From Planctomycetaceae bacterium UBA969 (GTDB taxonomy: Bacteria; Planctomycetota; Planctomycetia; Gemmatales; Gemmataceae): a DNA stretch of 14,163 nucleotides. The DNA is taken from NCBI GenBank assembly GCA_002303765.1, contig DBCB01000303.1:1-14163 (forward strand). The letters run 5' to 3'. The notes beneath the pieces are model-generated. The model did no database searches, was not told where the DNA came from, and saw only the letters and a list, made by a program, of their open reading frames with translations. Made by a program: the position numbers and the translations under genes. This document shows positions 1 to 8,902 of the stretch, piece after piece (within the stretch, counting starts at the first letter, position 1; every line of letters starts with the position of its first letter).

Positions 1-2335
1 TCACATAATATGACCCTAGGAAGCCTTGTAAAGTTTCAAAGACATCCTGCATCTGTAAACCAAGTGCCATGACTTTGTCGCGGTTAATATCCAGATAAAT
101 CCATGGAGTGTCATCTTGACTACCTGTAAAAACACCTCGAAGCATGGCGCTATTATTAGCCTCTAGTGCAATGCCATCCGTGGTTTTTTGTAAACTTTCC
201 AGCCCGACAGGGCCGCGATCTTCAATCATCATCTTGAACCCGCCTGCAGTCCCTAACCCATCTACGGGTGGGGGGCCGAATAAGTTAACCATTGCACTAG
301 GGATTTCTTTACGGCATCGTTGGGTTATCTTTGCGCTTATATAGTCACTGGTAAGCCCCTTTTTAATTCGTTCTTCAAATGGTTTTAGAATGATGTTGAC
401 AGAACCCAAGTTTGGGGCATTTGCCCCGATTAATAACGATTGCCCTGCGATGCCCACAGTATGGTCCACCCCTTCAGTTTCTTCAGCAATCTTGCAAATG
501 ATTTGTATATCTCTTGCGGTTCTTTGTACCGATGCGGCATCGATCAATTGTACATTTGCCAGAAGATAGCCTTTGTCTTGTGGTGGTATGAATCCCGTGG
601 GAGTAATCTTGAAGTAATGAAAGGTCCCATACAACAATCCGCCATAAACTAATAGTGCTAAGATGGAAAGTTTCAGCATAAGTCGAACTGTACCACCGTA
701 AGCTGTTGTTCCAAGGTTAAAGATTTTGTTAAATAGTAAGAAAAACCAACCGAAGAAAAAGTCGAGTGTTTTTTGTAAGATGTCTTTCTTTGCGCCTTTT
801 GGTTGTAGTAAGAGAGCAGCGAGAGCAGGGCTTAACGTTAGAGAGTTGAATGCCGAGATGATGGTGGAGACAGAAATAGTGATGGCAAATTGTCTGAAGA
901 ATTGGCCAGTGATTCCGCTGATGAATGCGCAGGGTATAAAGACTGCACATAAAACCAAGGCAACTGCAATAACGGGCCCGGTTACTTCGGTCATGGCTTT
1001 TCGTGCAGCATCCCGTGGGGAAAGTCCTTCATGCAGCCAGCGCTCCACATTTTCCACCACTACAATTGCATCATCCACCACAATCCCGATGGCAAGAACC
1101 AAGCCAAACAGTGACAGATTGTTCAAGCTGAAACCAAGAGCAGCCATTGCCGCGAATGTTCCAACTACTGCAACGGGCACTGCAATAAGGGGAATTAGAG
1201 TTGCACGCCATGTTTGCAAAAATATTAACACAACCAGTGCCACCAGGATGATTGCATCCCTTAGAGTTTTAAAAACTTCCATGATGGAATCTTTAATAAA
1301 AGGTGTGGTATCGTAAACAATTTTGTAGTCCAAGCCTGGAGGAAAGCGCTTCTTTAAAGCGCTCATTTTTTCGTATATGCCGTTAGCTGTGGAAATGGCG
1401 TTCGATCCGGGAAGCTGATAAACAGAAAGAGCAACAGAGGGTTGATTATCGAGGGAACAAATCTGGTCATACTGTTGCGAGCCAAGTTCTACCCGGGCGA
1501 TATCTTTCAATCTGACGAGGGTTGAAACTGGGTCGGCATCTGTGGGTGGGGTTACCTTGATAATGACATTTTCAAATTGTTCTACATCGTAAAGCCTGCC
1601 AAGGGTGTTGATGATTAGTTGGAGTTGCTGACCTTTGGGGGCTGGTTCTTGCCCAATGGAACCTGCTGCAACTTGTAGATTCTGCTGGCTTAAGGCAGCG
1701 ATAATATCGTCGGTAGTAAGGCCGAGTGCGGTCATTTTTGCAGGGTTTAGCCATGCCCGCATGGAGTAATCTCGCTGGCCCATGAAGGTGACATTACCCA
1801 CGCCCGGAAGGCGAAGCAATTCATCGCGAATCTGGATGGTGGCAAAATTAGACATATAAAGATCGTTATACAGTGGTTTTTTAGTTTGAGAATCATTCTC
1901 AGAGAACATGTTGATAATCATCATGATGCTAGGAGAGATTTTCTTGACAGCAACACCTTCTCTTTGCACTAGATCGGGTACATTAGGAAGCCCAAGCGAA
2001 ACACGGTTCTGCACCAAAACCTGTGCCATGTTGGCATCCATTCCCAACTTAAATGTTACCAGCAAAGTGTAGCTGCCATCATTGGCGCATTGGGAAGACA
2101 TGTAAAGCATGTTTTCGACGCCCGAAACCTGTTGTTCGATGGGCGCTGCAACGGTGTCAAGCACTGTTTGTGCATTTGCGCCTGGATAATTCGCGGTTAC
2201 GATCACCGTGGGGGGTGAAATATCCGGGTATTGTGCAATCGGAAGTGAGGTTAGAGCTGCGGTACCCATGATGGTGATCACAATCGACAAAACAGCAGCG
2301 AAGATCGGCCTGTCGATAAAGAAGTGAGATATCAT
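1..2335 (-). CDS. RND efflux pump, HAE1/AcrB type, second of a tandem pair (C-terminus cut by the window edge)
   Basis: Inner-membrane proton-driven drug/solute exporter subunit. I translated the reverse strand from the ATG at 2335-2333: the frame is open for 778 codons to the left edge without a stop, so roughly the last 280-300 residues lie outside. The N-terminus MISHFFIDRPIFAA is the cytoplasmic lead-in to TM1. TM2-TM4 lie near residues 345-435 and carry the relay pair D421-D422 in VVDDAIVVVEN. The TM10 lysine is not visible. The ATG overlaps the TGA of the upstream pump by four bases (ATGA), and AAAGGTG ends 7 bases before it, so both coupling and its own ribosome site are plausible. It is a close paralogue of its neighbour: 40 of the first 60 residues are identical by eye. 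It differs in the porter-domain loop, which reads GIAGQSLL where the neighbour has the AcrB-like TSGFSF. Substrate unknown. Confidence 0.95.
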   Translation of the reverse strand, partial: MISHFFIDRPIFAAVLSIVITIMGTAALTSLPIAQYPDISPPTVIVTANYPGANAQTVLDTVAAPIEQQVSGVENMLYMSSQCANDGSYTLLVTFKLGMDANMAQVLVQNRVSLGLPNVPDLVQREGVAVKKISPSIMMIINMFSENDSQTKKPLYNDLYMSNFATIQIRDELLRLPGVGNVTFMGQRDYSMRAWLNPAKMTALGLTTDDIIAALSQQNLQVAAGSIGQEPAPKGQQLQLIINTLGRLYDVEQFENVIIKVTPPTDADPVSTLVRLKDIARVELGSQQYDQICSLDNQPSVALSVYQLPGSNAISTANGIYEKMSALKKRFPPGLDYKIVYDTTPFIKDSIMEVFKTLRDAIILVALVVLIFLQTWRATLIPLIAVPVAVVGTFAAMAALGFSLNNLSLFGLVLAIGIVVDDAIVVVENVERWLHEGLSPRDAARKAMTEVTGPVIAVALVLCAVFIPCAFISGITGQFFRQFAITISVSTIISAFNSLTLSPALAALLLQPKGAKKDILQKTLDFFFGWFFLLFNKIFNLGTTAYGGTVRLMLKLSILALLVYGGLLYGTFHYFKITPTGFIPPQDKGYLLANVQLIDAASVQRTARDIQIICKIAEETEGVDHTVGIAGQSLLIGANAPNLGSVNIILKPFEERIKKGLTSDYISAKITQRCRKEIPSAMVNLFGPPPVDGLGTAGGFKMMIEDRGPVGLESLQKTTDGIALEANNSAMLRGVFTGSQDDTPWIYLDINRDKVMALGLQMQDVFETLQGFLGSYYV

Positions 2336-5300
2336 TCCGCCCCACCTTTGTTCAGATTTTTTTTGCGCAATTTAGTAAGTAATCCCATTGTGGAGATTGA
2401 AATAAACTTGGTGGCACCTTTATTAATGGCTTTTGCGGTTTTGGTTTTAAATAGGGGGAGGTTGCCAATAGATTCAATCACATAGAAAAATACCGGGGTG
2501 AAAAGTATACCCATAATGGTAACTCCAAGCATGCCACTGAAAACCGCAACGCCCAATGCCTGACGCATTTCAGAGCCCGCACCTTCTGCAATTACAAGTG
2601 GTACCACACCTAGAATAAACGCAAAGGAAGTCATTAAAATAGGTCTTAACCTTAGTTTGCAAGCTTCAACTGTGGCATCAGTCACCGATTTTCCTTCATC
2701 ATGCAATTGCTTGGCAAACTCGATGATCAAAATCGAATTCTTGCTGCAAAGCCCTACAAGTACAACTAACCCAATTTCGGTGAATAGATTGATGCCAGTT
2801 CTTCCTACGATCGTTCCGACCAGTGCGGAAAAGATACAAACAGGAACCACTAAAATTACCGCCAAAGGCAGCCCCCAACTTTCATATTGAGCTGATAGTA
2901 CCAAAAAAACAAAAATCACAGAAAGCGGAAATACCAACTTGTTGCGAAGGTCCTGGCTCTCCATGATTTGCAAAAAGCTTAGCCCCGTCCATTCGGTTTT
3001 CATCGAGGGCGAAAGAACTTCAAGTGATTTTTCATTCATTTTAGTTACTGCATCTGCAGAACTTAAAATCCAAGGTAGATTGATTCCAATTATTTGTGAA
3101 GCAGGATAAAGATTATAGCGAATGACCATGTTAGGCCCGTTGGTATTGGAGAAATTCACAATCGTGCCTAGCGGAACCATCTTGCCATTAGTATTGGCTA
3201 CATTAATAAGAGCAAGACTTTCTGGCTTATCTCTGAATTCGGGTTCTGCCATCACCGTAACTTGCCAGAACCTGCCAAAAGCGTTGAAGTTGTTTATAAA
3301 AATAGAACCAATGAGTGAATTCATTGCATTGTTGACATCCTGGATTTTGACTTGAAGTGCATTAACTTTTTCTCGATCAATATCTGCAAAAAGCTGGGGA
3401 GTCTGCGCTTGGTATAAAGTGAAAAGCGCATACATGCCTGCGATGGAAGATCTTTGGTCCACCAGTTTTTGAGTTTCTTTCTCGAGGCTTGCTGCACCGA
3501 GATCACCCCGGTCTTCTACCATTAATTGGAACCCCCCTGCGATCCCGATTCCGGGTACAGCAGGGGTTGGAAGCACTTGAACTTTGGCTTCTCGATTAAA
3601 TTGTTTGATCGTTTCATTGATTTTAAAGGAGAGAGCGGTCGCGCTGAGTTCTTTGCTCTTTCGTTCGTTGAAAGGGTCCAATGTTACAAACATCGATGCG
3701 TTATTGGATGCAAAAGCGTTGTAAAGAAATGAAAATCCCGAGGTGGTAAAAGTGTGTGCAACTCCTGGAACTTTCAGGGTTGCTTTTTCTATTTGTGCCA
3801 TTAACTCTTGGGATCTTTGAAGGCTTGCACCGTCCGGTAAAAGCACATTCATCAAAAGCCATCCCTGATCTTGATTAGGAACAAAACCTTTTGGGATTTT
3901 TGCGAACAAACCAACTGTTGCGAAAACTATGAACAAATAAAATGCGAGTACTAAAAAGCAATATCGAAGGCACTTGGTCACCATCCATCCATAAACATTG
4001 GTGCCGATACCAAAGGTTTTTTCAAAGATCCAGAAAAACCATCCTAGAAATAAATCTAGCAGGAATTGGAGTGGGTCTTTTTTAGTACCCGGTGGTTTAA
4101 GAAGGATGGCTGCAAGCGCGGGGCTCAAGGTTAATGAGTTGATTGCGGAAAGGACGGTAGAAACAGAAATGGTAACTGCAAACTGTTTGAAGAATTGGCC
4201 CGTTATGCCGCTGATAAAGGTGCAAGGAATAAAGACCGCACATAGTACAAGAGCTACTGCAATCACCGGCCCAGTTACTTCTTTCATTGCATTGCGGGCA
4301 GCTTCACGAGGCGTTGCGCCTTTGTGCAGCCACCTTTCCACATTTTCCACAACCACAATCGCATCGTCCACCACAATCCCGATGGCAAGTACCAATCCAA
4401 AAAGCGAAATGTTGTTGATGGAATACCCTAGTAGGGCCATTACTGCAAAAGTTCCAACGATTGCAACCGGTACCGCAATGAGGGGGATGAGGGTTGCACG
4501 CCAGCTTTGTAAAAAAACCAGAACCACAATACCCACAAGAACGATTGCATCTCGGAGGGTTTTAAAAACTTCAGCAATGGATTCACTAATAAAAGGGGTG
4601 GTATCGTAAACAATGCTATATTCCATCCCTGGGGGGAAATTCTTGGCAAGTTGCAGCATCTTTTTTTTAATGTTGGCAGCAACATCGAGGGCATTTGTAC
4701 CTGGGAGTTGGAAAATTGCTAACGCTACCGAAGGCAACCCGTCCACGGTTGCAGACATATCATAGCGAAGTGCGCCTAATTCAACTCTTCCAACGTCTTT
4801 GAGCTTAATAAATTTTGGCGTAGTGTTTGGTTCTTTATCAGAGGCCGTTACAGTTTTAAGGATGATATCGCCAAATTGTTCCGGGTTTTCCAGCCTGCCC
4901 AAAGCGCTGAAGGGATATTGGGTTTCGGTCGATTCCGAACTGGGTGCCTGCCCTAGTCTTCCTGCTGCCAAGGGCGCGTTTTGCTGTTGGATTGCGTTGA
5001 CAACATCATTTGAGGAAAGACCAAGGGAAGTAAGTTTTTGTGGATCCAGCCAAGCACGAATTGCATAATCCCTTTGCCCCATCATTGTGATATCGCCAAC
5101 CCCCTCTAGTCTGAATACTTCATCTTTAACATGAATGGTGGCATAATTTGAAAGAAAGATATCATCGTAGCGGCCATCAGCGGAAGTGAAGTTGATTGAA
5201 AGAAGAATCTGGGGAGCTTTTTTCTTAATCATCAACCCCTGCTTTTGAACTTGCTTCGGGAGTTGAGGCACTGCAAGATTAACACGGTTTTGTACCGCAA

Positions 5301-5616
5301 CCAGTGCGGTATTCAAGTCTGTATTCAATGCGAAGGTAACAGTAAGGTTGTATAGGCCTGTATTGTCGCATGTGGAGGACATGAACAACATGTTTTCTAC
5401 GCCATTTACTTGTTGTTCGATCGGGGCAGCAATAGTATCTGCAACCACTTGAGCACTAGCTCCGGGGTATACCACGGAAACTTGAACCGTTGGAGGTGCA
5501 ACAGGAGGGTACTGGGCAATAGGCAGGGTGATAAGAGCCAGTGCTCCAGCGATTGTAAGAAACACAGAGACCACCGCAGCGAATATCGGTCGGTCGATAA
5601 AGAAATTAGAAATCAC
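2332..5616 (-). CDS. RND efflux pump, HAE1/AcrB type, first of a tandem pair
   Basis: Complete proton-antiport inner-membrane pump of 1094 residues; the family is usually about 1030-1070. Seen: the MISNFFIDRPIFAA start, TM1 near residues 10-30, a first porter domain with an AcrB-like MSS...VQNRV stretch, TM2-TM4 near 345-425 with relay acids D417-D418, a second porter domain with a Phe-containing loop (TSGFSF), and the TM10 lysine K959 in LCSKNSILIIEF. All three proton-relay residues are therefore present. A basic tail of about 40 residues follows the last TM. The start is GTG (5616-5614); the paralogous downstream pump begins with the same residues from an ATG, which supports this start. The GTG shares one base with the TAG of the fusion-protein gene (TAGTG), and only a weak GAG precedes it, so translation is probably coupled. 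Substrate cannot be told from sequence. Confidence 0.97.
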   Translation of the reverse strand: MISNFFIDRPIFAAVVSVFLTIAGALALITLPIAQYPPVAPPTVQVSVVYPGASAQVVADTIAAPIEQQVNGVENMLFMSSTCDNTGLYNLTVTFALNTDLNTALVAVQNRVNLAVPQLPKQVQKQGLMIKKKAPQILLSINFTSADGRYDDIFLSNYATIHVKDEVFRLEGVGDITMMGQRDYAIRAWLDPQKLTSLGLSSNDVVNAIQQQNAPLAAGRLGQAPSSESTETQYPFSALGRLENPEQFGDIILKTVTASDKEPNTTPKFIKLKDVGRVELGALRYDMSATVDGLPSVALAIFQLPGTNALDVAANIKKKMLQLAKNFPPGMEYSIVYDTTPFISESIAEVFKTLRDAIVLVGIVVLVFLQSWRATLIPLIAVPVAIVGTFAVMALLGYSINNISLFGLVLAIGIVVDDAIVVVENVERWLHKGATPREAARNAMKEVTGPVIAVALVLCAVFIPCTFISGITGQFFKQFAVTISVSTVLSAINSLTLSPALAAILLKPPGTKKDPLQFLLDLFLGWFFWIFEKTFGIGTNVYGWMVTKCLRYCFLVLAFYLFIVFATVGLFAKIPKGFVPNQDQGWLLMNVLLPDGASLQRSQELMAQIEKATLKVPGVAHTFTTSGFSFLYNAFASNNASMFVTLDPFNERKSKELSATALSFKINETIKQFNREAKVQVLPTPAVPGIGIAGGFQLMVEDRGDLGAASLEKETQKLVDQRSSIAGMYALFTLYQAQTPQLFADIDREKVNALQVKIQDVNNAMNSLIGSIFINNFNAFGRFWQVTVMAEPEFRDKPESLALINVANTNGKMVPLGTIVNFSNTNGPNMVIRYNLYPASQIIGINLPWILSSADAVTKMNEKSLEVLSPSMKTEWTGLSFLQIMESQDLRNKLVFPLSVIFVFLVLSAQYESWGLPLAVILVVPVCIFSALVGTIVGRTGINLFTEIGLVVLVGLCSKNSILIIEFAKQLHDEGKSVTDATVEACKLRLRPILMTSFAFILGVVPLVIAEGAGSEMRQALGVAVFSGMLGVTIMGILFTPVFFYVIESIGNLPLFKTKTAKAINKGATKFISISTMGLLTKLRKKNLNKGGAE

Positions 5617-6821
5617 TATTTGCTCGGTTTTGTTTCGGTCAGACTGCCATCTAAGAACTGTGTTACTGGCATTTCGATTAAATCTGGCTTGATGATTGTT
5701 CCCGGTCTAACTAAGTGGATTCCAGAAACGACGACTTTTTCATCGGCATTCAGGCCTGATTCAATTGCTCTTAAGTTATCAGGCTGCAACTCGCCCACGG
5801 TAACCCTGCGATATTCCAATTTATTATCCTTATCCATTACATAGACAAATTTCAAACCTTGGTCCGTACCAATAGCTCTATCTGCAATCAAGATTGCATT
5901 TTTAGGATTAGAAATTGGAACTAATACCCTGCAAAACATGCCATGCACAAACAAGGGGGTCTTATCATTTTTGAATATGTTTTTTATAATCGCACGAAGA
6001 TTTATGGTGCCTGTCTGAGAATCAATAAGGTTACTGCTAAAATTTAAAGTTCCTTGATGCGGGAAGCCTTTTTCATCAGCCAGCCCTATAAAAACAGGCC
6101 TATCTATAGAGTCTATAGTTGATGCAGATTGCTCTTTTTTTGATTGTACCTTCCGGATGACCTTGAGCAATGTTCTTTCATCTGCATCGAAGTAGCAATA
6201 AATCGGATCTTCGGAAACGACGGTTGTGAGTTGGGTACTATCTTGGGTTACAAGATTTCCTAAGGTTACAAAATATTTGCTGATACGCCCAGAGATAGGC
6301 GAAATCACGGAACAAAACTCGAGATCTAGGTTGCGCACTTCCAAGGAAGCTTTTGATGCCTCAACTGCTGCAACAGCTTCCTCTTCTGCTGCAACATATT
6401 TATCGAGTTCTTGCTTGCTTATCGCACCTGGGGTTTTCCCCACATCTTTAGCACGCAGATTATCCGCCTTGGCTAGTTTGAGTTTGGCTTCATAAAGTTT
6501 AACCTGACCACTGGCATCATCCAACTTGGCTTGGTAAGGTCTAGGGTCAATTGCGAAAAGTAAATCACCTTTTTGTACGTAGGAACCTTCCTTGAACGGG
6601 GTAGAAACTACATATCCGGTAGCTCTTGGTTTTATTTCGACATAATTGATTGCATTAAACCTTCCGGTAAATCGAACATTTTCAGTAATTTGGCGTTGCA
6701 CCACGGTGCTTACTTGGACAGCGGGATTTTTATCCCCGTCTGGGTCTGGTAACTTTGGTGGTGTACAACCAAGCAGCATTGATATAAAAATGCATAATGC
6801 TGCAGAAAAATATCTAAACAT
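5616..6821 (-). CDS. RND efflux membrane fusion protein (periplasmic adaptor lipoprotein)
   Basis: Adaptor linking an RND pump to an outer-membrane channel. The 401 residues begin with a lipoprotein signal: hydrophobic segment then lipobox LLGC with C19 as the expected lipidated cysteine. Order as in AcrA/MexA relatives: first beta-barrel and lipoyl strands (VEIKPRATGYV near 60-72, then GSYVQKGDLLFAIDPRPY), an alpha-helical hairpin near 95-165 rich in Ala, Glu and Lys, a second lipoyl half (VISPISGRI near 173-181), then beta-barrel and membrane-proximal domains (near 205-380, including GTINLRA and the late GLNADEKVVVSG). Its TAG overlaps the GTG of the first pump by one base. It is the first gene of the efflux operon, separated from the upstream DUF1080 gene by 186 bases that contain a terminator-like hairpin. 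One adaptor for two pumps implies it is shared. Confidence 0.95.
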   Translation of the reverse strand: MFRYFSAALCIFISMLLGCTPPKLPDPDGDKNPAVQVSTVVQRQITENVRFTGRFNAINYVEIKPRATGYVVSTPFKEGSYVQKGDLLFAIDPRPYQAKLDDASGQVKLYEAKLKLAKADNLRAKDVGKTPGAISKQELDKYVAAEEEAVAAVEASKASLEVRNLDLEFCSVISPISGRISKYFVTLGNLVTQDSTQLTTVVSEDPIYCYFDADERTLLKVIRKVQSKKEQSASTIDSIDRPVFIGLADEKGFPHQGTLNFSSNLIDSQTGTINLRAIIKNIFKNDKTPLFVHGMFCRVLVPISNPKNAILIADRAIGTDQGLKFVYVMDKDNKLEYRRVTVGELQPDNLRAIESGLNADEKVVVSGIHLVRPGTIIKPDLIEMPVTQFLDGSLTETKPSK

Positions 6822-6848
6822 CTGTTGAACAATGCCTCTGAATTGGGT

Positions 6849-6912
6849 GGTATATACCTAAGGAACTATTCTATCTTTAATCCCGAGATTTTCCGATAGT
6901 ATTTTATGTCAA
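6849..6912 (-). promoter_or_regulatory. Possible promoter/operator region of the efflux operon
   Basis: A perfect sigma70-like -35 hexamer TTGACA reads on the minus strand at 6912-6907, just after the hairpin that closes the preceding operon. No good -10 sits 16-18 bases downstream (the best placed hexamer is ATCTCG), so this is weak. Closer to the gene, 6849-6858 is a perfect 10-base palindrome, GGTATATACC, 27 bases before the ATG, which could bind a dimeric regulator or be chance. No regulator gene is in the window. Confidence 0.2.
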
Positions 6913-6921
6913 TTTTGGCAT

Positions 6922-6970
6922 GCATAAAAGAAGTAAGGAGTCGCCCGCAGGTTTAATGCGATGCAACTCC
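6922..6970 (-). terminator. Rho-independent terminator-like hairpin after the DUF1080 gene
   Basis: On the minus strand, 37 bases past the DUF1080 TAA, GGAGTTGC (6970-6963) pairs with GCGACTCC (6944-6937), with one U-G wobble. An inner CGC/GCG pair sits across a small bulge, with a 9-base loop. A T-rich run (TTACTTCTTTTA) follows at once. The position between two operons fits a terminator; the T tract is interrupted, so strength is uncertain. Confidence 0.5.
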
Positions 6971-7007
6971 AGTCTGTTTTGAGTCCAAGAAGGCAAACAA
7001 AAGCGTT

Positions 7008-7541
7008 TTATTTGTATTGAAGGTTCTTGATTTCGATACCCCCGTTTTCAGCGCGAATGCCAAAGGGCGTCTTTCCCGGTTTCGTCTTTATCATTTTTTG
7101 TAATTCACCATTGTTTTTGAACTCAGCAGAATCGCCCTTCAAGATGATTTCGAAAGAATTCCAATCATCAAATTTGATGTTCTTGACATCGCCTTTTTTA
7201 ATATCGAACTTCATACCCCGTAAAAAAAGATCGTTGTTACACTTGGCATCAGGCTTATATTCGAACTTGATGTGCACATCTTTTTCAAAATCTTGCACAG
7301 TGTTAATAGTGAGGTCGCCCTTTACCTTGGGGTCGATCACAAGGCTACCATCTTTTGTGATGAACCGCATTTTTCCTGCATCGGATTTGCCTTCGAGAGG
7401 CTCATTGGTTTTGTTCATTTTCCAGCCCGAGAAATCTTTGCCATTGAAAAGCAAAGTAAACCCTGAATCAGCCTTGGGTTCTGCAAAGGAAATAGATGCA
7501 GCCAAAAGTAATCCTAAAGCAGTTGCTAAAAAAGATTTCAT
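7008..7541 (-). CDS. Exported DUF1080 / 3-keto-disaccharide hydrolase-type protein
   Basis: Small secreted protein of the DUF1080 family, a concanavalin-like beta-sandwich fold linked to glycoside processing; some members act on 3-keto-sugars. The start is the ATG at 7541-7539 because GGAG lies 8 bases upstream and the protein then opens with a normal Sec signal (MKSFLATALGLLLAASISFA). A longer frame back to 7589 would overlap the upstream gene. The mature 177-residue precursor shows the family opening FTLLFNGKDFSGWK just after the signal and the family ending GIRAENGGIEIKNLQYK. It is somewhat shorter than the usual 200-240 residues, so it is a minimal single-domain form. It lies 32 bases after the sulfatase gene and is the last gene of that unit. 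The exact substrate is not readable. Confidence 0.9.
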   Translation of the reverse strand: MKSFLATALGLLLAASISFAEPKADSGFTLLFNGKDFSGWKMNKTNEPLEGKSDAGKMRFITKDGSLVIDPKVKGDLTINTVQDFEKDVHIKFEYKPDAKCNNDLFLRGMKFDIKKGDVKNIKFDDWNSFEIILKGDSAEFKNNGELQKMIKTKPGKTPFGIRAENGGIEIKNLQYK

Positions 7542-7573
7542 CGAGAATGCTCCGTTAAGAATAAGAAAAAAAA

Positions 7574-8890
7574 CTATGGTTTCCACCAAGCGTCAAGCTT
7601 CATGGATAACGATTTAACAATATCAGGGTTAGCCTCTGCGAGGTTTTTCTCTTCATGAGGGTCCGAACCTATTTTGTAAAGTTCGATTTTAGCTTCTCCT
7701 GGAGTCTTGATTCCGCCCTTTGCATTAGCTGCATTAGGCACTATTAACTTCCAATCATTGGAAACACACCATCTCCAGGTGAGGTTCTTTTCAGGTTTTT
7801 CAATGTCAATTGCATTGTGCAGGAAACAAGCACCCACTACTGCATCACGCATCTTAACTGCGTTAGCATCAAGCAGATCAATCCCTTTTAAACCTTCTGG
7901 AACAGGGATATTGCAGAACTTGTAAATTGTGGGGGCAATATCGATCGAGGAAACAGGAGTATTAATCATTTGCGGTTTAATTTTGCCTGGATGTCGGAGC
8001 ATGATGGGCGTGCGTAATCCGCCATCATAAGGAGACTGTTTTGAATCCAACCTATATTGGGGGTTTCCTTCCTGTTGAATCCAACCGTTGTCGGTGACAT
8101 AAACAACGAGCGTGTTTTCTGCGAGGCCTTTTTTGTCGAGATGGCCAAGAAGTTCGCCACAAGTTTCATCAAACCATTCGCACATGGCCCAATATCGGGC
8201 AAGATGAATGGAAGGTGTTTTATCCTTATACTTGGCTAAATATTTTTCAGGAGGGTTGTGGGGAGAGTGTGGCAGCATGGGTGCGTACCATAAAAAGAAG
8301 GGTTTATCCTTCGAGGTTTCAATAAAGTCGAAGATGGGTTGAAGACCTTTTCTACCGATGTTTAAGCCTTCATCACCATGCCTGCCGCCGAGGTTTTGAT
8401 CGCCATGCGACATACCATGGGTAAAGCCACCTGTTTTGAAATTGCCCTGCCACCATTTGCCAGTTTGAAAGCTGTTGTAACCCGCCTTGCCAAGTTCTGC
8501 AGGAAGTCTTGGGCTATTTTCCATGAAACTGGTGACGCGATTCACTTGGGCCAAAAATTCAGGGTCCTTATAACGCTGTGCCATCGGCTTGCCTTTGGGC
8601 AAAGGTGGCTCATTACCCGTGATTTTGGATTCATGAGGATACTTACCTGTTAAAATTGACGCTAGGGAAGGGCAGCAAAGGGATGAAGGGACATAGCCGC
8701 GTTTGTAAACCAAGCTTTGGCTCGCAAGCTTATCAAGATGTGGCGTCTTGATTTGTTTGTGGCCCATGAAGGAGTAGTCGCCCCACCCTTGATCATCTGA
8801 GACAATCAAAACCACATTGGGTTTATTTGTTTGGCTGACCGCTTGCTGGGCGCAAGCGATCATTCCAATAATAATTAATAAGGATCTCAT
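7574..8890 (-). CDS. Exported family S1 (formylglycine-type) sulfatase, variant CxPSL motif
   Basis: Hydrolyses sulfate esters, most likely on carbohydrates, outside the cytoplasm. The 438 residues begin with a Sec signal (about 1-20, AVSQ). The alkaline-phosphatase-like core follows: NVVLIVSDDQGWGDY with metal ligands D32 and D33, the activation motif C72-C73-P74-S75-L76 then ILTG, TGKWWQG with K145, PHSPHNPP near 207-214, and YVTDNGW with D267-N268. C72 is the residue expected to become formylglycine. The consensus is C/S-x-P-x-R, and here the Arg is Leu, which is unusual because that Arg normally contacts the formylglycine. Length and other motifs are intact, so I call it functional but variant. 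AGGA lies 10 bases before the ATG and touches the stop of the SMP-30-type gene, 12 bases upstream. No formylglycine-generating enzyme is in the window. Confidence 0.94.
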   Translation of the reverse strand: MRSLLIIIGMIACAQQAVSQTNKPNVVLIVSDDQGWGDYSFMGHKQIKTPHLDKLASQSLVYKRGYVPSSLCCPSLASILTGKYPHESKITGNEPPLPKGKPMAQRYKDPEFLAQVNRVTSFMENSPRLPAELGKAGYNSFQTGKWWQGNFKTGGFTHGMSHGDQNLGGRHGDEGLNIGRKGLQPIFDFIETSKDKPFFLWYAPMLPHSPHNPPEKYLAKYKDKTPSIHLARYWAMCEWFDETCGELLGHLDKKGLAENTLVVYVTDNGWIQQEGNPQYRLDSKQSPYDGGLRTPIMLRHPGKIKPQMINTPVSSIDIAPTIYKFCNIPVPEGLKGIDLLDANAVKMRDAVVGACFLHNAIDIEKPEKNLTWRWCVSNDWKLIVPNAANAKGGIKTPGEAKIELYKIGSDPHEEKNLAEANPDIVKSLSMKLDAWWKP

Positions 8891-8902
8891 AATAATTATT
8901 TC

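Noticed and set aside
726..1316. Plus-strand open frame of 196 codons, with a similar 203-codon frame at 3998-4609
   Set aside because: Both lie antisense to the same conserved TM2-TM6 region of the two RND pumps, and they resemble each other only because the pumps are paralogues. No ribosome site or recognisable domain; they are shadows.
2157..2345. Minus-strand 62-codon frame over the start of the second pump
   Set aside because: It is the wrong frame. The frame from 2335 gives an RND protein open to the window edge.
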